A DNA stretch of 64,000 bases from Paenibacillus rhizophilus (GTDB lineage Bacteria > Bacillota > Bacilli > Paenibacillales > Paenibacillaceae), in contig NZ_RQPI01000004.1 in assembly GCF_003854965.1 (NCBI RefSeq), forward strand, positions 248,001 to 312,000, in the 5' to 3' direction. Both the position numbers and the translations under genes were made by a program. Shown here one piece after another: positions 1-7,487 of this stretch; positions within the stretch are counted from its first letter, which is position 1; each line of letters starts with the position of its first letter. The notes under the pieces were generated by a model. That model was not told where the DNA came from, searched no databases, and saw only the letters and a program-made list of their open reading frames with translations.

Positions 1-542
1 GGACAGACCGCGTTCACCAGGATTTGCTTGCGGGCAAGCTCCAGGGCCATAACCTTCGTAAATCCGAGCACGGCATGCTTGGAGGCGACGTAGCTTCCCA
101 TACAGCGATATCCGTTCTTGCCGGCCTGCGAGGCGATATTGATGATCCGTCCGCCGCCGCCCTGCCGCAGCATTTGCGCTGCGCCTGCCTTGGAGACGAG
201 AAAGACGCCCTTGGCGTTGACGTCCATCACCTTGTCCCAGTCGCTTTCCTTGATATCCACCGCATAATCCATCGTTGATATTCCGCTGTTGTTCACCACG
301 AAATCGATTCTTCCGAATGTCCTTACGGCAAAGTCGATCAGTTTATCGGCGTCTTCCTCCCGGGTAACATCGCAGCGGATAACCGCCAGCCGTTCCCCCC
401 GCCGCTCCTCACCTTCACAGGCGATATCTCCGATAACGACATTGGCTCCGGCTACCAGAAACAGATCCGCGATACCTTTGCCGATTCCGGACAGACCTCC
501 GGTTATGACCAGCGTCCTGCCGGTCAAATTGATCGTCAGCAT
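1..542 (-). CDS. SDR family oxidoreductase (partial, runs off left edge)
   Basis: The 3' part of this leftward gene lies beyond base 1. The visible 180 codons form the Rossmann half of a classical short-chain dehydrogenase/reductase, a soluble NAD(P)-dependent enzyme. They show the nucleotide-binding motif TGGLSGIG near residues 14-21, the NNSG motif (usually NNAG), the serine in INIASQAGK and the catalytic YVASK. The ATG at 542 is preceded by AAGGAG. It starts 18 bases after the luxS stop on the same strand, so it is probably co-transcribed with luxS. The substrate cannot be told from sequence. Because the partner makes the AI-2 precursor DPD, a small dicarbonyl or ketose-like substrate is possible, but that is inference. 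Confidence 0.9.
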   Translation of the reverse strand, partial: MLTINLTGRTLVITGGLSGIGKGIADLFLVAGANVVIGDIACEGEERRGERLAVIRCDVTREEDADKLIDFAVRTFGRIDFVVNNSGISTMDYAVDIKESDWDKVMDVNAKGVFLVSKAGAAQMLRQGGGGRIINIASQAGKNGYRCMGSYVASKHAVLGFTKVMALELARKQILVNAVC

Positions 543-560
543 ACTTTTTCCGCTCCTTGC

Positions 561-1016
561 TTAACGCGTGAAGGGATCGTCGCTGATGCCCGCCTCAAGT
601 ACGAGCTTCGCATATTCCTTCGCTCCGAAGAGGGAATGGTCCTTGTAGTTGCCGCATTCCAGCGCGCTGACCGCCGGTACGATCTCCGTCTCCAGAACCT
701 TGCGCAGAACTTTGGTCAGCGCCGCCGCGACTGCAGCCGGCTCATGCTCGTCCCAGATGATCAAATAGAAGCCGGTGCGGCATCCCATGGGCGAAATATC
801 GATAATTCCGGGCAGCTCATCGCGAAGATAGGTTGCCAGGAGATGCTCCAGCGTATGAAGGGCCGCAGTCGGCAGCGCGTCGGTATTCGGCTGCAGCAGT
901 CTCAAATCATATTTTTGCAGGACGGCGCCTGTTCCGTTTCGTTCTGTTCCGGCAACGCGTACATAAGGAGCTTTAACTTTCGTATGATCCAATTGAAAAC
1001 TTTCGACTTTAGCCAT
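561..1016 (-). CDS. luxS: S-ribosylhomocysteine lyase LuxS
   Basis: LuxS cleaves S-ribosylhomocysteine to homocysteine and DPD, the autoinducer-2 precursor, in the cytoplasmic activated methyl cycle. The 151-residue length is typical of the family. The metal-binding HTLEH motif (His54, His58) and the third ligand Cys121 in ECGNYKDH are present, as is the active-site cysteine in MGCRTGFYL (Cys79). The ATG has GGAAGAG upstream. An SDR gene follows at 18 bases. Divergently, across 265 bases, starts the methionine uptake operon that ends in the nucleosidase supplying the LuxS substrate. Both sides of this intergenic region therefore serve sulfur/methyl recycling. Confidence 0.98.
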   Translation of the reverse strand: MAKVESFQLDHTKVKAPYVRVAGTERNGTGAVLQKYDLRLLQPNTDALPTAALHTLEHLLATYLRDELPGIIDISPMGCRTGFYLIIWDEHEPAAVAAALTKVLRKVLETEIVPAVSALECGNYKDHSLFGAKEYAKLVLEAGISDDPFTR

Positions 1017-1117
1017 AGGTCTCTTCCTTTCACATGTTGATTCTATGATTCTATGAGTCGTACTCTTATTTCAAAGTAACATACTCGGAATTTAATGTAA
1101 ACCAGCAATTCATACTT

Positions 1118-1129
1118 ATTCGATAGAAT
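1118..1129. promoter_or_regulatory. Palindrome ATTC-N4-GAAT in the luxS/metQ intergenic region
   Basis: The sequence ATTCGATAGAAT is a 12-base palindrome (ATTC, four bases, GAAT). It lies about 36 bases upstream of the metQ -35 box. Spacing and form would suit a LysR-type activator of sulfur metabolism. The assignment is only positional; no regulator gene for it is in the window. Confidence 0.3.
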
Positions 1130-1164
1130 TAATAAACACAGCTAAAACCGCAGTTTCTGACGTA

Positions 1165-1193
1165 TTGACAGTAATAAAGATGCATACTATGAT
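1165..1193 (+). promoter_or_regulatory. Sigma-A promoter of the metQ operon
   Basis: A perfect -35 TTGACA (1165-1170) and a -10 TATGAT (1188-1193) are separated by 17 bases. The leader is only about 80 bases long. It carries a 7-base inverted repeat (TCCGATT at 1209, AATCGGA at 1238) but none of the conserved S-box riboswitch elements. The operon is therefore not SAM-riboswitch controlled at this promoter. Confidence 0.8.
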
Positions 1194-1281
1194 ATAAAAA
1201 AATTAAAATCCGATTAATTTAATGGGAAAAGTTATAAAATCGGACAATCTATCAAAGTAGATATTTAAGGGGGAAACTGGA

Positions 1282-2142
1282 ATGAAAAAAAGAAAGATTC
1301 AATGGATGTCGCCGTTATTCGTAATTATGGCTGTTGCACTTCTAATATCGGGCTGCGGTGAAAGCTCCAATGCCGCTTCGTCAGGAAACGGTTCGGAGCA
1401 GGAAGCCAAAACGCTTCGCATCAGCTTTAATCCGGGGCCTTACAGCGATCAATTCAAGAACGGCGTTGCGCCTTACCTTGAGAAAAAGGGCTACAAGATC
1501 ACCTATAAGGAGTTCACGGACGGCATTCAACCGAATGTGGCCGTAGCGAACGGGGAGATTGACGCCAATGTGTTTCAACATTCCCTTTACCTTGAATCGA
1601 TCAACAAAAGAGAAGGCATCAGCCTGATTGGCGCAGTTCAGGTTCCGACGCCTCCGATGGGCCTGTATTCCAAGAAGCACAAGAGTCTGGATGAAATCAC
1701 CGACGGCGCCCAGGTCAATCTGCCGAACGAACCGGTCAACATGCTGCGGGCGTTGACGATTCTGAAAGAAGTAGGCTGGATTACGCTGAAGGATAATATT
1801 GATCCGCTGCAAACCTCGCTTAACGACGTAACTTACAATCCGCATAACATTGAATTTGTGGCGACGGAGCCCGCGCAGGGTCCCCAGGCGCTTCAGGATG
1901 TGGATTTTGCCGCCATTCAGGGCAACTTCGCCATAGCGAATAACATCAAACTCACTACGGCGCTGAAGCTTGAAAATATGACGGACCCGTTCACCAACAT
2001 CGTCGCTGTGGACGGCAAAAATAAAGACAAGCCGTTCGTGAAGGATATCATCGAGGGATATCATTCACAGGAATTCAAGGACTACATCAAATCCAATCCG
2101 GCTTATGAAGGCTACAAATTGCCGGCCTATTTCAACGAATAA
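1282..2142 (+). CDS. metQ: Methionine-binding lipoprotein MetQ (NlpA family)
   Basis: This is the substrate-binding lipoprotein of the MetNIQ methionine ABC importer, anchored on the outer face of the membrane. The 286-residue product starts with a charged KKRK segment and a hydrophobic stretch, ending in the lipobox LISGC. The mature protein shows NlpA-type features: LRISFNPGPY, the NVFQHSLYL region and NLPNEPVNMLRAL. The RBS AAGGGGGA is well placed before the ATG. It is the first gene of an operon continuing through an aminotransferase, MetN and MetI. The ligand could be L-methionine, D-methionine, methionine sulfoxide or the hydroxy or keto analogue; neighbours favour methionine. Confidence 0.93.
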   Translation: MKKRKIQWMSPLFVIMAVALLISGCGESSNAASSGNGSEQEAKTLRISFNPGPYSDQFKNGVAPYLEKKGYKITYKEFTDGIQPNVAVANGEIDANVFQHSLYLESINKREGISLIGAVQVPTPPMGLYSKKHKSLDEITDGAQVNLPNEPVNMLRALTILKEVGWITLKDNIDPLQTSLNDVTYNPHNIEFVATEPAQGPQALQDVDFAAIQGNFAIANNIKLTTALKLENMTDPFTNIVAVDGKNKDKPFVKDIIEGYHSQEFKDYIKSNPAYEGYKLPAYFNE

Positions 2143-2163
2143 AGATTAGGAGGAGGTGTCATC

Positions 2164-3378
2164 ATGGCGAATTTTAAACCTTCGGCAGTCATCGGCCGGC
2201 TTCCCGAGCACTATTTCAGGGCACTCAAGGAAAAAGTGGCCGACTATCGCAGCAGAGGAATAGATATTATCGATCTGTCCAGCGGCAATCCGGATCAGCC
2301 GACCCCGGAGCATATTGTCCGCAGCTTGAAGGAAGCGGCCGACAGGCCGGAGAACCATGGATACCCTCCTTTTTACGGGAAAAAGAGTACCCTTGAAGCC
2401 ATCGCCGCCTTTTACAAGCGTGAGTATGACGTTGATCTGGACCCGGAAACGGAAATCGCCGTATTTCACGGGTCGAGCACTGGAATTATGGGGATTGCAC
2501 AAACATTGCTCGGAACCGGCGATGTTCTGCTGACGGCCAACCCGGCCTATCCTCCTTATTATGCGGCCGCCGCGCTGGCCGGGGCGGAGGTGCACGTGAT
2601 TCCGGTATACGAGAAGGACGGATTTCTTCCGGATTACCGCACGGTTCCCGAAGAAATCGTTCGCCGCGTCAAACTTCTGCTGCTCAATTACCCGAACAAT
2701 CCTACCGGAGCAGTAGCGACGCGGGCATTCTTTGAGCAGTCCATCGCCTTGGCTGCCGAGCATCATTTTCCGGTGGTGAACGATTTTGCATACGGCGCGT
2801 TCGGTTTCGACGGGCATAAGCCGATTAGTCTTCTGCAGATCCCCGGGGGCAAGGAGTACGGCGTGGAGATCAATACGCTATCCAAGACCTACAATATGGC
2901 GGGATGGCGGTTCGGGTTCGCCGTCGGTAACGCTTCGGTCATCGCCGCTCTTAAGTTGTATCACACCCATGCGTACAGCACGATATTCGGAGCAGTGCAG
3001 GATGCGGCAGCAGCCGCTCTGCTTGGGCCTCAGGGCAATGTGAAGCAGCTGGTCGATTGCTATGAACGCAGGCGCGATTCTTTAGTATCGAAGCTGCGCA
3101 GCATTGGATGGGACGTTTCCGCTCCTAAAGGAACCTTTTTCGCCTGGTTTAAAGTGCCGGAAGGCTATCGTTCGCGGGAATTTGCCGAGAAACTGCTGGA
3201 AGAGGCCCATGTGGCGGTCGCTCCGGGCGAGGGATTCGGCTCGCAGGGCGATTCCTATGTGCGGATCGGACTGGTCAATAGCGAGGAACAGCTTCTGGAA
3301 GCCGCCGAGCGGATCGCCAAGACGGGAATCTTCCACAGGTCTGCCGTTCAGTCAAGCGAAGGGAGCCGACGAGGATGA
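2164..3378 (+). CDS. MtnE-like class I/II aminotransferase (methionine/KMTB)
   Basis: This is a fold-type I PLP aminotransferase of 404 residues. PLP contacts are visible: LNYPNNPTG (about 174-182), NDFAYG, and the Schiff-base lysine Lys241 in LSKTYNMAGWR. From memory of the family it resembles Bacillus MtnE more than other class I enzymes, for example the start FKPSAVIGRLPEHYF and the blocks NPDQPTPEHIV and FYKREYDVD. MtnE transaminates 4-methylthio-2-oxobutyrate (KMTB) to methionine in the methionine salvage pathway. It sits between metQ and metN, overlapping metN by 4 bases, so methionine-related chemistry is likely. LL-diaminopimelate aminotransferase or another family member remains possible. 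Confidence 0.8.
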   Translation: MANFKPSAVIGRLPEHYFRALKEKVADYRSRGIDIIDLSSGNPDQPTPEHIVRSLKEAADRPENHGYPPFYGKKSTLEAIAAFYKREYDVDLDPETEIAVFHGSSTGIMGIAQTLLGTGDVLLTANPAYPPYYAAAALAGAEVHVIPVYEKDGFLPDYRTVPEEIVRRVKLLLLNYPNNPTGAVATRAFFEQSIALAAEHHFPVVNDFAYGAFGFDGHKPISLLQIPGGKEYGVEINTLSKTYNMAGWRFGFAVGNASVIAALKLYHTHAYSTIFGAVQDAAAAALLGPQGNVKQLVDCYERRRDSLVSKLRSIGWDVSAPKGTFFAWFKVPEGYRSREFAEKLLEEAHVAVAPGEGFGSQGDSYVRIGLVNSEEQLLEAAERIAKTGIFHRSAVQSSEGSRRG

Positions 3379-4469
3379 TCGAATTACAGGACATTCACAA
3401 AACGTTTAAACGCAAAGGACAGACGATCGAAGCGCTGAAAGGCGTAAACTTACGGGTGAATAAAGGCGATATTTTCGGAGTCATCGGGTACAGCGGCGCC
3501 GGCAAAAGTACACTGATCCGGATGGTAAATTATCTGGAGCGGCCGACGAAAGGCCGGGTCTTCGTGGAAGGTGAACCGCTGGATCAATTCTCCCCGGCGC
3601 AGCTCCGCAAGGCCAAGAAGAAGATCGGCATGATCTTTCAGCATTTCAACCTGCTGGAATCGAAGACAGTATACGACAACATCGCCATACCGCTCGTGCT
3701 GCTGAAGCAGGACAAGAATCGTATCCGGGAGCGCGTGACCGAGCTGCTGCGGTTTATCGGACTAAGCGACAAAGCGGACAGTTATCCGAGAGAGCTGTCG
3801 GGAGGCCAGAAGCAGCGGGTGGGCATAGCCAGAGCGCTGGCGAGCAATCCTTCGATTCTTCTGTGCGACGAAGCCACCTCGGCGCTTGATCCGCAGACGA
3901 CCAAATCCATTTTGGATCTGCTGAAAAAGATCAACGAACAGTACCATATCACCATTCTCATCATCACGCATGAAATGGCCGTCATTCAGCAAATTTGCAA
4001 CAAGGTGGCCGTTATGGAAAAAGGCGAGATCATCGAGCAGGGCGAGGTGCTGGAAGTCTTCGGCAATCCGCAGCATCCCACTACGGAGAGCTTCGTGCGG
4101 ACCGTTATCCAAACCTCCGTTCCGGAAAGTGTACTGCGTACGCTGAGTCCCGAAGGAGCGGGGCGGCTGTTCAAGCTGAAATTCGTAGGCGGAAACGCCT
4201 CGGAGCCGATTATCGACAGCCTGATCCGAAAATATAACGTCAGCGTCAATATCCTGTTTGCCAATATGAGCGAAATCCAGAATACCACGCTTGGAACCTT
4301 GATCTTACAGATAGAGGGCGAGGATAAGGATATTTTCCGGGCAGTGGAATTTCTCGGAACACGGGGCGTGGAAATTCAGGAGCTTCGGGAGTTTCAGAGC
4401 TTTTCGGAAGCCGGGGATGTCGAAGAGGGTGTAAAGCAGAGAAAGATTAAGGAGGTGAAAGCCGTATGA
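3375..4469 (+). CDS. metN: Methionine ABC transporter ATP-binding protein MetN
   Basis: This is the ATPase subunit of the MetNIQ importer, 364 residues. Walker A is GYSGAGKST (38-46), the Q-loop is in MIFQHFN, the signature is LSGGQKQRVGIARAL, Walker B is ILLCDEATSALD and the switch histidine is in IITHEMA. The C-terminal third (from about residue 265) is the NIL domain that binds methionine and inhibits the transporter in MetN proteins. The start codon overlaps the aminotransferase stop (ATGA), and the stop overlaps the metI start, so translation is coupled. Confidence 0.97.
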   Translation: MIELQDIHKTFKRKGQTIEALKGVNLRVNKGDIFGVIGYSGAGKSTLIRMVNYLERPTKGRVFVEGEPLDQFSPAQLRKAKKKIGMIFQHFNLLESKTVYDNIAIPLVLLKQDKNRIRERVTELLRFIGLSDKADSYPRELSGGQKQRVGIARALASNPSILLCDEATSALDPQTTKSILDLLKKINEQYHITILIITHEMAVIQQICNKVAVMEKGEIIEQGEVLEVFGNPQHPTTESFVRTVIQTSVPESVLRTLSPEGAGRLFKLKFVGGNASEPIIDSLIRKYNVSVNILFANMSEIQNTTLGTLILQIEGEDKDIFRAVEFLGTRGVEIQELREFQSFSEAGDVEEGVKQRKIKEVKAV

Positions 4470-5122
4470 ATACGATTATCACCGCCGATCAGCTGTTTCA
4501 GGCGCTGCGCGAAACGGTGGTCATGGTGGGCGTATCGCTTTTTTTCGGGGCATTGCTTGGCATACCGATCGGCATTGTGCTAGTTATTACCCGGCCCGGA
4601 GGCATTTTGCAAAACAGATTCGTATACGGGGTGCTGGGTCCGGTGATCAATGTGGTCCGGTCGCTGCCGTTCATTATTTTGCTGGTCGCCATCATTCCGT
4701 TCACCCGGATGCTCGTTCATACATCCATAGGAACCAGTGCGGCCATCGTTCCGCTGGTTGTCTATGTGGCGCCGTATATCGGCCGGCTGGTCGAGAACTC
4801 CCTGCTGGAGGTCAGTCCCGGCATTATGGAGGCCGCCGAAGCGATGGGAGCGACGACGTTTCAGGTGATCTGGCATTTTCTGCTCCCCGAGGCGTTCGGT
4901 TCCCTGATCCTGACGATGACCACCGCGACCATCGGACTCATCGGCGCTACTGCGATGGCCGGAACGGTCGGCGGGGGAGGCATCGGCGATCTTGCCATAT
5001 CCTACGGCTACCAGCGATTTGATACTTTCGTCATTCTAGTTACGGTTGCTATTCTTATCGTGTTTGTTCAGGGTATACAATCCGCTGGTAACCGGCTTGC
5101 CCGCAAGGCGCGCCGGGATTAG
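4466..5122 (+). CDS. metI: Methionine ABC transporter permease MetI
   Basis: This is the membrane permease of the methionine importer, 218 residues with five predicted hydrophobic segments. The cytoplasmic coupling loop EAAEAMGATTFQVIWHFLLPEA is the MetI-type EAA motif that contacts MetN. A strong RBS (AAGGAGGTGA) lies at the end of metN, and the start overlaps the metN stop by 4 bases. It completes the metQ, metN, metI set, although an aminotransferase gene is inserted between metQ and metN. Confidence 0.96.
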   Translation: MNTIITADQLFQALRETVVMVGVSLFFGALLGIPIGIVLVITRPGGILQNRFVYGVLGPVINVVRSLPFIILLVAIIPFTRMLVHTSIGTSAAIVPLVVYVAPYIGRLVENSLLEVSPGIMEAAEAMGATTFQVIWHFLLPEAFGSLILTMTTATIGLIGATAMAGTVGGGGIGDLAISYGYQRFDTFVILVTVAILIVFVQGIQSAGNRLARKARRD

Positions 5123-5190
5123 CGGCAGGCGAACAGCAAAATCTTGAACGGTGAACTTGAACGGTGGAAAACGAAGGAGGAATGAGAAGA

Positions 5191-6312
5191 GTGGAAGATA
5201 CAATGATCGTTCGCGCGGCTCCGCAGGAATATATTTGCGGGCAGGGCTGCTGGAACTTACTTGAGCATCATCTGGAGCGCAGGGGGATTTCCTCCGCACT
5301 CGTCGTGCGCGGCGGGCGTTCATGGGAAGCGGCGAAAGGCTATTTTCCCGATTTCAAGCGGCTTGAGCTTCAGTTTTATCGTTACGGAGGAGAGTGCACC
5401 TACGCCGAGCGGGACGTGATCGCCTCGGAGGTGACCAGGCTCGGACTTCAGGCTATTATCGCCGTTGGCGGAGGCAAGGTCAGCGATTCGGCGAAGGCAG
5501 CGGCGGCTCTGCTGCGGATTCCCGTTATCATTCTGCCCACCTTGGCGGCAACCTGCTCGGCCTGGTCTTCCCTCAGCGTCATGTATGACGAGGCTGGAAC
5601 GATGGTGGGCTTCGAAGTGTTTCCGGGCAGCAATGCGCTGGTTCTGCTGGACCCGCGGGTGATTCTGGATTCGCCTCCAGAGCTGCTGGTGGCCGGCATC
5701 GGGGATACGCTGGCCAAATGGTATGAAGCCGACGCCATCATCTCCCATTTGTCTTCACCGTCCGAGGAAATCGCGTTGGCTCATTATGCCGCGCGCCGAT
5801 GCCGCGACAATCTGATGGCCCACAGCGCCGAAGCGCTAGCCGCGCAGGAGTCAGGAGAGTTGAAGGACGCATTCGTAAGGGTCGTGGAGACGAATATTTT
5901 GACCGCGGGCCTTGTGGGCGGTTTCGGCGAGGACTACGGCCGTACCGCGGGCGCGCATTCCATTCACGATGCCCTGACGATTCTGCCGGAAACTCACCGG
6001 CTGCTGCATGGGAGCAAGGTAGCTTACGGAGTGCTTGTCCAGCTCGTTCTTGAAGGAAAACTGGAGGAGATCGGCCGTCTTCTTCCGTTCTATGAAGAGA
6101 TTGGGCTGCCCGCCACCCTGAAGGACATGGGACTGAGCGGTCTGACCCGTGAGGGGCGGCTCAGCGTCGCTGCCCGCGCGGTCGAACCAAGCGCATCCAT
6201 CCATCGGATGGAGGGAACGTTCGACGCGGTGAAAGTGGCGGATGCGATGGAAGAGCTGGAGAGTCTTGTTTCGGCGCTTCGCGCACGCGAAACCGCGGCT
6301 GCCTGCCGCTAA
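5191..6312 (+). CDS. Iron-containing alcohol dehydrogenase, HcxA/GldA-like
   Basis: This is a group III metal-dependent dehydrogenase of the glycerol dehydrogenase fold. From the GTG start there are 373 residues. The NAD(P) glycine motif AVGGGKVSDSAKA lies near 91-103. The three metal ligands expected for this family are in place: Asp172 (GIGDTLAKW), His256 (TAGAHSIH) and His273 (LLHGSKVAYG). I chose GTG at 5191 because AAGGAGG ends 10 bases before it; the longer frame from 5164 starts upstream of the RBS. The E. coli relative HcxA (YbdH) reduces 2-keto acids and is encoded beside YbdL, a methionine aminotransferase. The same pairing here suggests a 2-keto-acid reductase acting on KMTB. Glycerol or glycerol-1-phosphate dehydrogenase are alternatives. 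Confidence 0.82.
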   Translation: MEDTMIVRAAPQEYICGQGCWNLLEHHLERRGISSALVVRGGRSWEAAKGYFPDFKRLELQFYRYGGECTYAERDVIASEVTRLGLQAIIAVGGGKVSDSAKAAAALLRIPVIILPTLAATCSAWSSLSVMYDEAGTMVGFEVFPGSNALVLLDPRVILDSPPELLVAGIGDTLAKWYEADAIISHLSSPSEEIALAHYAARRCRDNLMAHSAEALAAQESGELKDAFVRVVETNILTAGLVGGFGEDYGRTAGAHSIHDALTILPETHRLLHGSKVAYGVLVQLVLEGKLEEIGRLLPFYEEIGLPATLKDMGLSGLTREGRLSVAARAVEPSASIHRMEGTFDAVKVADAMEELESLVSALRARETAAACR

Positions 6313-6367
6313 GGGAAGACATGCCGGGGGAAGCGAAATCGCTGCCCCGGGCTGAAGGAGAGAAACG

Positions 6368-7090
6368 ATGAGCATAGCGATCATTGGCGCAATGGAAGAA
6401 GAGGTTGAAGTCTTGCGAAGCCGGCTGGAAAATGTCCGGAAAACGGAAACGGCTGGAGGCATCTACTACAGCGGAACTTTGGAAGGGCGGGACATTGTGC
6501 TGCTGCAAAGCGGCATCGGCAAAGTCAACGCGGCGCTGACGACGGCGCTTCTGATCGAGAGGTACCGGCCGGAGCTGATTATCAACACCGGCGCTGCCGG
6601 CGGGATTGGAAGCGCCCTGCGGATTGGCGATGTCGTCGTCGGGACGGAACTGGCCTACAGCGACGTTGACGCGACGGCTTTTCGACAATACGAATACGGG
6701 CAAGTGCCGCGCATGCCTTCCCGTTATCCCGTGCCGGAGGAATTTCTGGCGCTTGCTCGGCAGCTGGCCGCCGCCCGGAAGCCGGACGGGAGAGTTTTGA
6801 CGGGCCTGATCACGACCGCCGATTCTTTTATCGGCAGTAAAGAGGCAGTCGACTTCATCCGCGAACGGTTTCCGGAATCGCTGGCGACGGATATGGAAGG
6901 TGCCGCGATCGCTCAAACCGCGTACCGTTTCGGTGTACCGTTTCTGGCGGTGCGCGCCATTTCCGACCTCGCCGGCAGCGAGGCGGAAGGGCTGTTCACT
7001 TCCCATCTTGATCTGGCGGCTGCGAACGCCGCCGAGTTTGTTCTGGACTGGCTGAATCTTTATCGTCCGGCGCTTCAAGCCGAAATTTAA
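6368..7090 (+). CDS. mtnN: 5'-methylthioadenosine/S-adenosylhomocysteine nucleosidase
   Basis: MTAN (Pfs) hydrolyses methylthioadenosine and S-adenosylhomocysteine to adenine and the thioribose or ribosylhomocysteine. The latter is the LuxS substrate. The 240-residue length is slightly above the usual 230. The catalytic acid/base positions known in E. coli MTAN are conserved: Glu12 in GAMEEEVEVL, Glu177 in DMEGAAIAQ, and Asp200 in RAISDLAG. AAGGAGAGA precedes the ATG. It is the last gene of the metQ operon, 55 bases after the dehydrogenase, followed by a strong terminator. Confidence 0.97.
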   Translation: MSIAIIGAMEEEVEVLRSRLENVRKTETAGGIYYSGTLEGRDIVLLQSGIGKVNAALTTALLIERYRPELIINTGAAGGIGSALRIGDVVVGTELAYSDVDATAFRQYEYGQVPRMPSRYPVPEEFLALARQLAAARKPDGRVLTGLITTADSFIGSKEAVDFIRERFPESLATDMEGAAIAQTAYRFGVPFLAVRAISDLAGSEAEGLFTSHLDLAAANAAEFVLDWLNLYRPALQAEI

Positions 7091-7117
7091 GATTCAGCAG
7101 CGAGCACTAAATACAGG

Positions 7118-7174
7118 CAAAGGGAGCGCAGGACCCGTACGGCTTTGGGTTCGCGCTCCCTTTGTCTTTTTTTT
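7118..7174 (+). terminator. Rho-independent terminator of the metQ-mtnN operon
   Basis: A perfect 12-base stem (CAAAGGGAGCGC at 7118, GCGCTCCCTTTG at 7153-7164) with a 23-base loop is followed by TCTTTTTTTT. Confidence 0.9.
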
Positions 7175-7228
7175 AAGGCTCATTTCGAAAATATAGTTGC
7201 TAAACATTCCTTCACCGCGTTTTTCTCT

Positions 7229-7259
7229 TACAATGAATACGAACGTCAGTTTGTATTCA
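7229..7259 (+). promoter_or_regulatory. Promoter -10 with SOS (LexA/DinR)-type palindrome
   Basis: A -10 hexamer TACAAT (7229-7234) runs directly into an inverted repeat (TGAATACGAAC, four bases, GTTTGTATTCA; one mismatch between arms). Its centre, CGAACGTCAGTTTG at 7240-7253, differs from the Gram-positive LexA box CGAAC-N4-GTTCG at one base. Position just after the -10 is typical of a repressor site. No good -35 was found. Confidence 0.45.
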
Positions 7260-7273
7260 GGAGGGTGCTAACA

Positions 7274-7333
7274 GTGGATTGGGCAAAGGTATATGAACTA
7301 GTAGTCCTCCCTGTATATAACACAAAGCGATAA
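7274..7333 (+). CDS. Possible 19-residue peptide behind the SOS-type operator
   Basis: AGGAGGG (7259-7265) is followed after eight bases by GTG at 7274. The short frame reads MDWAKVYELVVLPVYNTKR, then a stop. The RBS is strong and the promoter with palindrome is directly upstream, which is why it is listed. No family is recognised. It could also be the damaged start of a longer lost gene. Confidence 0.3.
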   Translation: MDWAKVYELVVLPVYNTKR

Positions 7334-7338
7334 TTTTT

Positions 7339-7470
7339 ATGAAATTACGTGAAGTATTAGGACAATGATTAAAGGCTGCCGAAGCTAGCGGTAGTGGACC
7401 ACTTCATAACCGTGGCCTAGAATTGCCGAACCCCATAAGGTACAGTTTGCGTAAAAGCGAAAGGATATAG
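7339..7470 (+). pseudogene. Short frame interrupted by TGA, unknown family
   Basis: Starting at ATG 7339, nine codons (MKLREVLGQ) are followed by TGA at 7366. The same frame then stays open for 33 more codons (LKAAEASGSGPLHNRG and on) to TAG at 7470. The TGA stands where TGG (Trp) would give a continuous 43-residue product. No RBS is seen. Probably gene debris next to the SOS-type site; not identified. Confidence 0.2.
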
Positions 7471-7487
7471 TTCTGGAGACATCAATG

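Noticed and set aside
1200..1281. S-box (SAM-I) riboswitch before metQ
   Set aside because: The leader is too short and lacks the conserved S-box helices and loop sequences.
1381..2064. 227-codon open frame on the minus strand inside metQ
   Set aside because: It is an antisense shadow of a convincing lipoprotein gene, with no RBS and no recognisable motif.
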